Source of the DNA: Paucibacter sp. B2R-40
GTDB taxonomy: Bacteria > Pseudomonadota > Gammaproteobacteria > Burkholderiales > Burkholderiaceae_C
Reading direction: 5' to 3'
Assembly: GCF_025717555.1 (NCBI RefSeq)
Contig: NZ_JAJIRP010000011.1
Location: forward strand, 1 to 64,000
Length of the DNA stretch: 64,000 nt
Shown here: in pieces, positions 1 through 7,663 of the stretch
Layout of the letters: the number at the start of each line of letters is the position of its first letter
How positions within the stretch are numbered: the stretch's first letter is position 1
Made by a program: the position numbers and the translations under genes
Notes under the pieces: generated by a model
The model's database searches: none
Told to the model about the DNA's origin: nothing
Seen by the model: the letters and a program-made list of their open reading frames with translations, nothing else

Positions 1-18
1 CCACGCTTATCGGCTGTG

Positions 19-34
19 AATTATTAAAGAGCTC
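19..34 (-). promoter_or_regulatory. rRNA operon boxA antitermination element
   Basis: Read on the minus strand, this stretch gives GAGCTCTTTAATAATT, followed towards position 1 by CACAGCCGATAAGCGTGG. That is the boxA-type sequence (consensus near GCTCTTTAA) found in rRNA leaders and 16S-23S spacers of beta- and gammaproteobacteria. It implies that a ribosomal RNA operon transcribed leftwards begins just outside the window. No 16S sequence is inside the window, so the operon itself is inferred. Confidence 0.8.
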
Positions 35-68
35 AAGAGGCTTCAGCTTTCGCCGGTCATCTTGTTTT

Positions 69-104
69 GCTGCTAGCGCTTCGTTACCGAAGTTCGCTAG
101 CAGC
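69..104 (-). other. stem-loop in rRNA operon leader
   Basis: A perfect 10-bp inverted repeat, GCTGCTAGCG (69-78) with CGCTAGCAGC (95-104), encloses an inner CTTCG/CGAAG stem (79-83 and 88-92). It lies just downstream of the predicted rRNA promoter, so it would form a strong hairpin near the 5' end of the leader. A structural or RNA-processing role is possible; nothing in the sequence proves it. Confidence 0.6.
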
Positions 105-115
105 GCAGAAGCGGG

Positions 116-145
116 ATTATGACTGATTTTCTTCAAACCCGTCAA
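116..145 (-). promoter_or_regulatory. probable rRNA operon promoter
   Basis: On the minus strand TTGACG (140-145) and CATAAT (116-121) are separated by 18 bases, a close match to a sigma-70 promoter. A GC-rich discriminator (around 105-115) follows, as is usual for stringently controlled rRNA promoters. A run rich in A upstream (146-190) could act as an UP element. The hairpin and boxA follow in the expected order. The transcription start is not experimentally known. Confidence 0.7.
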
Positions 146-351
146 GTGCATCGAAATTTTCTTTTGCACTTCCTTTTTGCTACCTCTGCCGCTGCTATGG
201 CGTGAACCTCAGCAGCGAAGCCCACGACTGTAGCACAAGAAGTTCAAGCGCGATCTCCTTGCCGTTGAAAATGGGCAATTACTCGCCCCAACCCATGGCC
301 TCGCGTGCAGTGGCGTCGACACCAACCTGCATTTACCCGGTCGACAAAGAG

Positions 352-2136
352 CTACTGCAAGGTTCGCGCAGGCTTGTTGCGCGCGAAGGCTTGCTCCGCC
401 TCAAGTCGGGGGTCTTCACTGGCCATGATCTCTGGCATGAAAGTAGCCAAGCGCGCCGCATCGGCCCGCAGCACGCGCTGCTTGACCGAGGGGATTTGAG
501 AGGGATGCATGGAAAAGCTACGCAAACCCATCGCCAGCAAGAGGTCGGTGAACGCGGAGTCGCCGGCCATTTCGCCGCAGACGCTCACTGACTTGCCGGC
601 TGCTCGCGCCTGCCCAATCGAGCTTGCCAACAATTGCAATACCGCCGGATGCCACGGGTCATAGAGATGTGCCACTGCCTCATCTGCGCGATCAATCGCC
701 AGCGTGTATTGAATCAGGTCGTTGGTACCGATAGAGACGAAATCCACATGGCGCAGCAAAAGGGGCAGCATCACCGCTGCTGCCGGGATTTCAATCATCA
801 CACCCAGATCGACCTGGCTGTAGGCATGCCCCGCGTCGTTAAGTTGCTGTTGAACTTTTTTAATAGCTTCCAAAATTTGCCGAACTTCATGCAGATGAGC
901 CACCATCGGTATCAACAGCCGAACCTTGCCGAAGGCACTGGCACGGTAGATGGCCCGCAGTTGCTGGCGGAACATGCTTGGCTCGGCCAAGCTCCAACGA
1001 ATGGCCCGCAAACCCATCGCAGGGTTGAGCACATGCTCGTGGCGCAATTCACTCGCGCTCATGCGGTCCAGAGGTTTGTCTGCACCCACATCAACGGTGC
1101 GAATCGTCACCGGCATGCCTTGCATCGCCTCTACCGCCGAGCGGTAAGCCGCGAACTGCTCCTCCTCGCCGGGCAACTCGCCGTCTCGGTTCATGAACAG
1201 GAATTCGCTGCGGAACAATCCGACCCCGGTGGCGCCCGCCTCGATGGCGCCCAGCGCATCCAAAGGTAACTCGATATTCGCGTGCAACTCGATACGCTCA
1301 CCATCCAGCGTCACCGCCGGCGTATGCCTCAACCGCGCCAAGCGCGCCCGCTCAAGCTCGCTTTGGCGCTGCCGGAAGCGATATTCCTCCAGCATGATGG
1401 GAGACGGATTGACGATGACGGTGCCCGCATCACCATCGATGATGATCCAGTCATCTTGGCGAATCAGCCGAGAGGCCTCACGTGTGCCCACCACCGCTGG
1501 GATGTCCATGCTGCGGGCCACGATGGCCGTATGTGAGGTCTTTCCGCCAATATCGGTAATAAAGCCGTGGAAGACGCTGCGCTTGAATTGCATCATGTCG
1601 GCCGGCGCAATGTCGGCCGCCACCAGCAACAAAGGGTCTTCACCCGCAAAGTCACGCTGCACAACGCTGGCCGCGTCAGCCGGAATCAAGCCCTGCTCAC
1701 GCGCCAAAGCACTCAAAATGCGCTCGACCACCTGCTCAAGATCGGCCTTGCGTTCGCGCAGATAGTCGTCCTCCATCTCGTCAAACTGGCGCGCCAGCAC
1801 CTCAAGCTGAGCCGATAGCGCCCATTCCGCGTTGTAATGACGCTCGATGATCCATTGCGTGGCGGCGCCGATAAGCGCCTCATCGTGCAACAGCATCAAA
1901 TGCACATCCAGCAAGGCGGCCAGTTCTTGCGGCGTATCCCCACGCAAGTCCTGCTTGAGCGTTTCAAATTCGCGGGCGACGACGTCACGGGCTCGATAGG
2001 CGCGTTGGATCTCCGCCTCAACTTGCGACGACGCAACGAAATAGTGCGCAACGTCTACGCGGCTCGACGCCACCAAGACAGCGCGACCAATGGCCACGCC
2101 GCGCGAGACCGGGATGCCAAACACCTGAAAGCTCAT
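352..2136 (-). CDS. ptsI: PTS enzyme I (phosphoenolpyruvate-protein phosphotransferase)
   Basis: This 594-residue cytosolic protein has the normal length of enzyme I, which takes phosphate from phosphoenolpyruvate and passes it to HPr. The N-terminal helical HPr-binding region covers about residues 1-145. The swivelling domain carries GGKTSHTAIVAR with active-site His202. The PEP-binding barrel (about 255-570) includes GTNDLIQYTLAIDR and the catalytic cysteine in VCGEMAGD. The start lies 125 bases from the divergent acyltransferase gene. In relatives ptsI normally follows ptsH directly; here an opposing gene separates them, so ptsI probably needs its own promoter in 2137-2261. No sugar-specific IIBC is present, which suggests a regulatory PTS. 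Confidence 0.96.
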   Translation of the reverse strand: MSFQVFGIPVSRGVAIGRAVLVASSRVDVAHYFVASSQVEAEIQRAYRARDVVAREFETLKQDLRGDTPQELAALLDVHLMLLHDEALIGAATQWIIERHYNAEWALSAQLEVLARQFDEMEDDYLRERKADLEQVVERILSALAREQGLIPADAASVVQRDFAGEDPLLLVAADIAPADMMQFKRSVFHGFITDIGGKTSHTAIVARSMDIPAVVGTREASRLIRQDDWIIIDGDAGTVIVNPSPIMLEEYRFRQRQSELERARLARLRHTPAVTLDGERIELHANIELPLDALGAIEAGATGVGLFRSEFLFMNRDGELPGEEEQFAAYRSAVEAMQGMPVTIRTVDVGADKPLDRMSASELRHEHVLNPAMGLRAIRWSLAEPSMFRQQLRAIYRASAFGKVRLLIPMVAHLHEVRQILEAIKKVQQQLNDAGHAYSQVDLGVMIEIPAAAVMLPLLLRHVDFVSIGTNDLIQYTLAIDRADEAVAHLYDPWHPAVLQLLASSIGQARAAGKSVSVCGEMAGDSAFTDLLLAMGLRSFSMHPSQIPSVKQRVLRADAARLATFMPEIMASEDPRLEAEQAFARNKPARTLQ

Positions 2137-2170
2137 GCACCGACTTTAGCAGCCACTCAGCCCCGCCACA

Positions 2171-2210
2171 TCGTCATCGAATCGTCATTCATGCGTCATG
2201 GCAGCGTCAC
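2171..2210 (+). promoter_or_regulatory. PhoB-box-like 11-bp direct repeats upstream of olsB
   Basis: Four copies of CGTCA start at 2172, 2183, 2194 and 2205, exactly 11 bases apart; the first three extend to CGTCAT. PhoB boxes are 11-bp direct repeats of a (C)TGTCA-type core, so the geometry fits although the core has CG in place of TG. The array lies 51 bases before the olsB start. Phosphate-starvation control of ornithine-lipid synthesis is known in other proteobacteria. Binding by PhoB here is inference. Confidence 0.55.
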
Positions 2211-2261
2211 CGCAACAACCGAGCATCCGCCTGCCGACCAACGACCTAGACGAGGCCGCTC

Positions 2262-3092
2262 ATGAGGGATCTTCCGCTGTCCACCTTGCCCTATTCCGAA
2301 CTCCGCCCCTCCAGGCTGGAACACCCTCCCATGCAGCAGGCCGCTCGCGGGGTGGCACCGAGTCGTTTGGAAGTCAGCTGGGCCAAAACAGAGCAAGAAG
2401 TACGCGACGCACAACAGCTCCGCTTTCGTGTCTTTGCGGAAGAAATGGGCGCTCGCCTGACTCCGCCCAAAGGGTCACCAGCCGGGCACGACATCGATAG
2501 CTTCGATGCCTTCTGTGAACACCTGCTGGTGCGCGAAACCGACGCAGGTGGTCAATCAGGCCAAGTCGTCGGCACATATCGCGTGCTGACACCTGCTGCC
2601 GCCAAGCAAGCCGGCGGGCTTTACAGCGAAACAGAATTCGATCTGACCCGTCTACGCAGCTTGCGCGGCAATATGGTGGAGTTGGGGCGCTCCTGCATTG
2701 ACCCCGCACATCGCTCAGGCGGCGTCATCATGTTGCTGTGGGGCGCGCTGGCCGAGTTCATGATGAGAAACAAGCTCGACACCATGGTCGGCTGCGCCAG
2801 CATCAGCATGTGTGACGGCGGTCATTTTGCGGCCAGCCTCTGGAAACAGCTGGAGAAGACCCATCTGGCCGGCATTGAATGGCAGGTGCGGCCGCGTCTG
2901 CCGCTGCCCGTCGATGACTTGCGCCACGACCTCGCGGTCGAAGCGCCGCCGCTGATCAAGGGCTATTTGCGCTGCGGCGCCCGCATCCTCGGCGCGCCGG
3001 CCTGGGACCCGGACTTCAATATGGCCGATCTGCCGATGATGATGCGTTTGGCCGAACTGCCAGCCCGCTATCGGCGTCACTTCATCGAGTGA
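2262..3092 (+). CDS. olsB: OlsB-like ornithine-acyl-ACP N-acyltransferase (GNAT)
   Basis: This 276-residue protein belongs to the Acetyltransf_5/OlsB group, which N-acylates ornithine with 3-hydroxyacyl-ACP to give lyso-ornithine lipid, the first step of ornithine-lipid synthesis at the inner membrane. Family features include RFRVFAEEMG (about residues 53-62), VVGTYRVL and the ELGRSCIDPAHR segment around 146-157. The C-terminal region ends with a PALWDPDFN-like stretch (PAWDPDFN) typical of the family. GAGG lies six bases before the ATG. It runs opposite to the PTS genes, 15 bases from the end of ptsH, and is preceded by a PhoB-box-like array. The second enzyme, OlsA, is not in the window. 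Substrate assignment is by family only. Confidence 0.82.
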   Translation: MRDLPLSTLPYSELRPSRLEHPPMQQAARGVAPSRLEVSWAKTEQEVRDAQQLRFRVFAEEMGARLTPPKGSPAGHDIDSFDAFCEHLLVRETDAGGQSGQVVGTYRVLTPAAAKQAGGLYSETEFDLTRLRSLRGNMVELGRSCIDPAHRSGGVIMLLWGALAEFMMRNKLDTMVGCASISMCDGGHFAASLWKQLEKTHLAGIEWQVRPRLPLPVDDLRHDLAVEAPPLIKGYLRCGARILGAPAWDPDFNMADLPMMMRLAELPARYRRHFIE

Positions 3093-3107
3093 ATCGCAGG
3101 CGACCGC

Positions 3108-3377
3108 TCACTGGCCCTCGCCGAACTTATCGTTCACCAAGGCGGTGATGGCGTCCTGCGCTGCCTGCTCGTCTATTCCCTCGGTCTCAAGCTCGACCTC
3201 CGAGCCCATACCTGCTGCCAGCATCATCACCCCCATGATGCTTTTGGCATTGACGCGCCGGCTTTTGCGACTCATGAACACCTCGCACTGAAAACTTCCG
3301 GCCAGCTTGGTCAGCTTGGCCGATGCTCGGGCATGCAGGCCCAATTTATTGCTGATGGTGAGCGTTGACTTGATCAT
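3108..3377 (-). CDS. ptsH: HPr phosphocarrier protein
   Basis: This is an 89-residue HPr of normal length. His15 in GLHARASAK is the residue phosphorylated by enzyme I. Ser46 in NAKSIMGVMM corresponds to the HPr-kinase site used in many beta- and gammaproteobacterial regulatory PTS systems, although hprK is not in this window. The gene starts six bases after the EIIA gene, so the two are co-transcribed. It ends 15 bases from the converging olsB, with no visible terminator between them. Confidence 0.96.
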   Translation of the reverse strand: MIKSTLTISNKLGLHARASAKLTKLAGSFQCEVFMSRKSRRVNAKSIMGVMMLAAGMGSEVELETEGIDEQAAQDAITALVNDKFGEGQ

Positions 3378-3383
3378 TGAATC

Positions 3384-3788
3384 TCAGGTTTCCGAATGGG
3401 GGTTCACGGGAAGGTCATTCAACATGATGCCGGCCGCGCCGCCTTGAACAGCCCGCGTGATCAAGGACTCCAAGGGTTCGGCGATATAGCAAAGCGAACG
3501 CCAAAGCATAGGAACGTTGACACCGCTGACCACTCTTACCGTTGCGCTGTGCAAACGCTGGGCGCCATTGCAAGGCGTGGCGCCGAATACATCGGTCAGG
3601 ATCAAGGCTTCGTTGTGGCCGGCCCGCTGTAGCAGCGCCCGCCCGGCCTGCTCGACATCTTCCGCCGACATATCCGGGGTCACGTCCAAGACGGTCAATT
3701 GGGCCGCGCAATGCGGGAAAGTGTGCTCCGCCACCGCCTTCAAGGCAGTGGCAAGCGGGGCATGGGCAATCAAAAGCAAACCGGGCAT
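3384..3788 (-). CDS. PTS mannose-type EIIA component
   Basis: The 134-residue protein matches the EIIA domain of the mannose family. It starts MPGLLLIAHAPLA, with His9 as the predicted phosphorylation site, and contains the conserved TDVFGATPCN motif near residues 61-70. Such stand-alone EIIA proteins accept phosphate from HPr and are thought to have regulatory roles when no IIBCD is encoded nearby, as here. It is the first gene of an EIIA-ptsH unit. The partner it regulates cannot be told from the sequence. Confidence 0.92.
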   Translation of the reverse strand: MPGLLLIAHAPLATALKAVAEHTFPHCAAQLTVLDVTPDMSAEDVEQAGRALLQRAGHNEALILTDVFGATPCNGAQRLHSATVRVVSGVNVPMLWRSLCYIAEPLESLITRAVQGGAAGIMLNDLPVNPHSET

Positions 3789-3863
3789 GGCTTGATTATC
3801 AACGCAGCTTTTACCGCACGTCGCTGAATCGTCCGTCCCCTGCGACCGGCGACGCCAAAATGC

Positions 3864-4364
3864 TCACGGACCGAGCGTCAAGCCGGTGATGAAATTTTCC
3901 CATGCGCTCGAATTGTCTTGCGCGCCCAACATCAACACTTGATAGACCCTTAAACCATGCGAGAACACCGCCAGTCGCGCGCGCTGCTGATCGCCCTTCA
4001 AGACCAGCAACTGAGCGGCGGGATTGGGCGTCATGCCCCGCACGGCGAGGGCTTCGGTCGCTAACACTTGCGCGTTCAATTTGAGTGTCAGCGAGCGCTG
4101 CATCTCCGCCAACGCCGGCGCCACCAGGGCTGGATCGCCAAGATCAGCCCAGGCCAATGAGAAGTTCAATTCATCGGCCTTGCATTCGGCCAGGCCCATG
4201 GCCGCCGGTTCGGCGGCAGTCGCAGGCCGACTATTGACCACGGGCTTGCAAGGGAACATCGCCGTGATGCCTGCACCGTCTGGGTGAGTCACGCGCCAAT
4301 CCAATTTGGGCGAACAAGCCGCGAGGCTGAGAGCAAGGACAAAGGTAGGGAAGCGGACATTCAT
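3864..4364 (-). CDS. putative lipoprotein of unknown function
   Basis: I place the start at the ATG at 4364, giving a 166-residue protein whose first residues, MNVRFPTFVLALSLAAC, form a signal peptide with a lipobox ending at Cys17. A longer reading from 4418 would add 18 residues that hide the signal peptide. The mature part has conserved-looking cysteines (FPCKP and LAECKADE) and no motif I recognise. It is divergent from the CoA-transferase gene, with about 50 bases between the starts. Export as a lipoprotein is well supported; function is unknown. Confidence 0.75.
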   Translation of the reverse strand: MNVRFPTFVLALSLAACSPKLDWRVTHPDGAGITAMFPCKPVVNSRPATAAEPAAMGLAECKADELNFSLAWADLGDPALVAPALAEMQRSLTLKLNAQVLATEALAVRGMTPNPAAQLLVLKGDQQRARLAVFSHGLRVYQVLMLGAQDNSSAWENFITGLTLGP

Positions 4365-4416
4365 GGTCACATTATCCAAGCCCAGGCAAGCCAGACCCTG
4401 GCCGACAATCTCAGCC

Positions 4417-5697
4417 ATGCAAAATCACGACATCCAAAAAGCATCCTCCGATCCTGCCGGCCCGGCCGCCCTGCCTGCCATGGCACTGAGTGGCTTGCGC
4501 ATACTCGACCTGTCGCGCGTGCTGGCCGGGCCCTGGTGCACCCAAACCCTGGCCGACCTCGGCGCCGACGTGATCAAGGTTGAACGCCCAGGGAGCGGCG
4601 ACGACACCCGCGCCTGGGGGCCGCCCTATTTGAAAGACGCGCAAGGCCTGGATACCAGCGAAGCCGCCTATTACCTCGGCGCCAACCGCAACAAGCGCTC
4701 GATCGCGATCGACATCGCCAACTCGGCCGGCCAGGCCTTGATTCGGGAGTTGGCGAGCGGCGTCGACGTGTTGGTCGAGAACTTCAAGGTCGGTGATCTG
4801 GCCCGCTACGGTCTGGACGCGCAAAGCCTGCGCGAAGCCAACCCGGGTCTGATCGTGTGTTCAATCACCGGCTTCGGCCAGACCGGCCCCTATAAAGACC
4901 GGGCCGGCTATGACTACGCAGTGCAGGGCATAGGCGGTTTGATGAGCGTGACCGGCGAGCGCGACGGGCTGCCCGGCGGCGGGCCGCAAAAGGTCGGCGT
5001 AGCCGTAGCCGACCTCTTTACCGGCATGTATGCCGCTGTCGCCATCTTGGCCGCCTTGCGTCACCGCGACGCCACCGGCCAGGGTCAGGTCATCGACATG
5101 GCCTTGCTGGACACCCAACTGGCCATGCTGGCCAATTTGGGCGCCAACTTCCTGTGCACCGGCCAAGCCCCGGCCCGCATGGGTAATGCGCACCAGAACA
5201 TCGTGCCCTACCAAGTCTTCGAGGCCAGCGACGGACATTTGATCCTGGCGGTCGGCAATGACATCCAGTTCGCCAAGTTCTGTGCCATCGCGGGCTTCCC
5301 CGACTGGGCCCAAGACCCGCGCTTCAGCACCAACGCAGCGCGCGTCAGGCAGCGCGAGGTGCTGGTGCCGATGGTAGAAGCAATCATCAAAACCCGCCCC
5401 CGCAATGAATGGCTGGCCGCACTGGAAGCCGCCAAGGTCCCCTGCGGCGCCATCAACAATCTGGACCAAGCCTTTGCCGACCCGCAAGTCCAGGCCCGCG
5501 GCATGACAACAGCCATCAAGCACCCGCTCAGCCCGACATTGCGATTGGTGGCCAGCCCAATCAAACTGTCCGCAACGCCGGTGAGCTATCGCCATGCCCC
5601 ACCTTTATTGGGCCAGCACACCCGGGAGCTCTTGCTGGAAGCGGGCCGTACCGAGGCCGAAATTGCGGCATTAATGCAGGCCGGCGTGATCGCATAA
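4417..5697 (+). CDS. CaiB/BaiF (class III) CoA-transferase
   Basis: The 426-residue protein has the family III CoA-transferase layout, a knotted fold that moves CoA between acyl acids through an aspartyl-CoA intermediate. Visible signatures are LSGLRILDLSRVLAGPW near residues 24-40, LADLGADVIKVERPG near 45-59, NRNKRSIAIDI near 91-100 and AGYDYAVQG, whose Asp166 is the likely catalytic residue. I chose the ATG at 4417 because the family-conserved part begins 24 residues later; an upstream GTG/ATG would add an unconserved leader overlapping the lipoprotein promoter. The substrate (formyl, succinyl, carnitinyl or other) cannot be assigned, and no pathway genes lie beside it. Confidence 0.9.
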   Translation: MQNHDIQKASSDPAGPAALPAMALSGLRILDLSRVLAGPWCTQTLADLGADVIKVERPGSGDDTRAWGPPYLKDAQGLDTSEAAYYLGANRNKRSIAIDIANSAGQALIRELASGVDVLVENFKVGDLARYGLDAQSLREANPGLIVCSITGFGQTGPYKDRAGYDYAVQGIGGLMSVTGERDGLPGGGPQKVGVAVADLFTGMYAAVAILAALRHRDATGQGQVIDMALLDTQLAMLANLGANFLCTGQAPARMGNAHQNIVPYQVFEASDGHLILAVGNDIQFAKFCAIAGFPDWAQDPRFSTNAARVRQREVLVPMVEAIIKTRPRNEWLAALEAAKVPCGAINNLDQAFADPQVQARGMTTAIKHPLSPTLRLVASPIKLSATPVSYRHAPPLLGQHTRELLLEAGRTEAEIAALMQAGVIA

Positions 5698-5745
5698 GCT
5701 CGAATCAGCATCGTAAAGCGTGTGAAAGTGCTCAAAATTCGAGCT
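5697..5745. repeat. 9-bp inverted repeat after CoA-transferase
   Basis: AGCTCGAAT (5697-5705) and ATTCGAGCT (5737-5745) are exact inverted copies separated by 31 bases. The repeat begins at the stop codon of the CoA-transferase gene and lies 141 bases before the next start. It lacks a T-run and is therefore a weak terminator candidate; it could be a regulator site. Confidence 0.4.
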
Positions 5746-5885
5746 AGTTGCCATTTCGAGGCCAACTCCCCCGGATCAGGGGATGGACGCTGAGGGGCAT
5801 CGCGTTGACGATGGCGGCCGTTGCGGGATTTTTGCCCGGAAGCGAACCTAAAAGAACAACAGCCGCCCGATCCTTACGCTTGCCC

Positions 5886-7064
5886 ATGTCAATCCCGCCG
5901 TCCACTACAACTGTCTCCGCCAACTCGGCCGCCAATGATGTGGCCGGCGAGCCAAGCCCCGTGCAGTGGACCGAAATCGTCCAACAACTGGGCGCTGAGA
6001 TTGCCGGGCCGCTGAGTTCCGCCTTGGAGCGCATTCACGACTTGGTCAGCACCGGCCAAATCGACCGTCAGAATCTACGCGCGCTGCGCGAAAGCGTCAG
6101 CCAAGCCCGTGAAGCCGGCATGCTGGGCCAACAGCTCGCCCGCCTCGCCTCAGGGCGACTCAAGCTGAGCCGTGAACGCATGCATTTGACGCAGGTTTTG
6201 CGCGGCGTGCTGGCGCAACGCAGCCGCGAAACGCAGGCGCGTGGCATCCAGGTGCGTCAAATCCTCAAACCGGTTGAGATCATGGCCGACGGCTCGCTGC
6301 TGTTTGCGCTGCTGAACGCCTTGATGGACTGGGCGCTGGCCAGCACCCACAGCTCGATCGACTTGCGGCTGGACCTGACCCCCTGGCCTGCCAAAGCCAG
6401 GTTGGTGTGCCGCTTTGCCCACCGCTCGCTCGACCTGATCGATGACCCCCGCTTCAACGAGTTGCCCCTGGCCTTGAACTCCTTGGCATGGCGCTTGGTC
6501 GAGCAAACCGCTCTGACCATGAATGTCTTGCCCTTGCGCGAGGACGAAGCCGGCATCACGGTGCTGACACTCGAATTCCCGCAAACCATCGGGGATGAGC
6601 CTGGCGTAGCCACGGCGGACCAAGAACCCGGTCGGGAACAAAGTCAGAGCAGCGAGCGGGTGGCGGAATTTCAGCTCTCCAACAATTCCAAACCCTTGGC
6701 CGGCAGCCATGTGCTGATCATCTCCGAGCGACGCGAATTACGCGCTCAGATCCAGGCTGCCATGCAGCACATGGGCCTGATTATTGATTTGGCCGGCAGC
6801 ATGGCCGAGGCGGCCCAGTTCTGCCTGGAGGGCTTGCCGCACGGTATCGTGTTCGAAAGCGCCTTGCGCGGCGATGACTTTGACCAACTGTTTGCCGACG
6901 TGATGCGCGAAGTGCCCGACTTCTGCTTCATTGAAGTGCTGGACGAGCAACACCTGACCCAGCTCTCCACCGCCACCGCCGACGGCTTGGCGCGCATCTC
7001 GCGCCTGCATCTGAACGATGCGCTGTCGTCAGTGCTGATGTTCGAACTCTCCAAAGGGCTTTGA
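5886..7064 (+). CDS. degenerate histidine kinase/receiver-like protein
   Basis: The 392-residue soluble protein resembles a sensor kinase with a C-terminal receiver, but key residues are missing. A dimerisation-like segment (residues 30-90) contains AEIAGPL where kinases have HExxxPL, so the phospho-histidine position appears to be Ala37. The ATPase-like region (130-235) keeps an NA in a LLNALMDWAL stretch but has no DxGxG or GLGL box. The receiver-like part (about 265-385) has ISERRE for the acidic pocket and VFES for the phospho-aspartate site, an apparent D-to-E change. I chose the ATG at 5886, which begins a low-complexity leader; TTG or ATG starts at 5748 and 5811 are possible. It probably acts by protein contact instead of phosphotransfer. 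Confidence 0.65.
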   Translation: MSIPPSTTTVSANSAANDVAGEPSPVQWTEIVQQLGAEIAGPLSSALERIHDLVSTGQIDRQNLRALRESVSQAREAGMLGQQLARLASGRLKLSRERMHLTQVLRGVLAQRSRETQARGIQVRQILKPVEIMADGSLLFALLNALMDWALASTHSSIDLRLDLTPWPAKARLVCRFAHRSLDLIDDPRFNELPLALNSLAWRLVEQTALTMNVLPLREDEAGITVLTLEFPQTIGDEPGVATADQEPGREQSQSSERVAEFQLSNNSKPLAGSHVLIISERRELRAQIQAAMQHMGLIIDLAGSMAEAAQFCLEGLPHGIVFESALRGDDFDQLFADVMREVPDFCFIEVLDEQHLTQLSTATADGLARISRLHLNDALSSVLMFELSKGL

Positions 7065-7127
7065 ACGCGACTTTGGCAGATTGACCTTGGCCCCGCCCTC
7101 CGCGCAGAGCCACGCTAAACTGCCGTC

Positions 7128-7637
7128 ATGAAGCTGCAACGATTTCTTTTGCCTGTGCTGGTGGCGGCCCTGGCCGGTGGCGGATTCTTCGCCTATCAAA
7201 ACCTTGGCACGCGCGAGGCTGCGCCGGCCGTCAGCTATGTCTTGTTGGACGGCGCCAAGGTCGACTCCAACCAATGGGCCGGCAAGGTCATGCTGGTCAA
7301 CTTCTGGGCCACCAGCTGCACGACTTGCGTCAAAGAGATGCCGCAAATCATTGCCACCCATGAGAAATTCAAGGGTCGGGGTTTTGATACCCTGGCCGTT
7401 GCGATGAGCTACGACCCGCCCGCTTTTGTGTCGAATTTCGCCGAAAGCCGCAAGTTGCCGTTCGGCGTGGCGATCGACAACAACGGCAAGATCGCCCATC
7501 AGTTCGGCAAGATTCAGCTGACACCGACGACGTTTTTGATCAACAAGCGTGGCGAGATCGTCAAGCGTTATGTCGGCGAGCCGGACTTCCCCGCCCTGCA
7601 TGCCTTGGTCGAAAAACTGCTGGCCGAGTCGGCTTGA
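7128..7637 (+). CDS. TlpA/ResA-like thiol-disulfide oxidoreductase
   Basis: The 169-residue protein begins with an uncleaved signal anchor (residues 5-25), so the thioredoxin-fold domain sits in the periplasm tethered to the inner membrane. The redox motif is WATSCTTC with Cys64 and Cys67, and the cis-proline loop is LTPTTFL. Proteins of this group reduce disulfides, for example during cytochrome c or copper-centre maturation. No cytochrome genes are adjacent, so the client is unknown. The next gene starts 26 bases after the stop and may be co-transcribed. Confidence 0.9.
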   Translation: MKLQRFLLPVLVAALAGGGFFAYQNLGTREAAPAVSYVLLDGAKVDSNQWAGKVMLVNFWATSCTTCVKEMPQIIATHEKFKGRGFDTLAVAMSYDPPAFVSNFAESRKLPFGVAIDNNGKIAHQFGKIQLTPTTFLINKRGEIVKRYVGEPDFPALHALVEKLLAESA

Positions 7638-7663
7638 ATCAGCCCCTCAAACAACTCAAGCCC

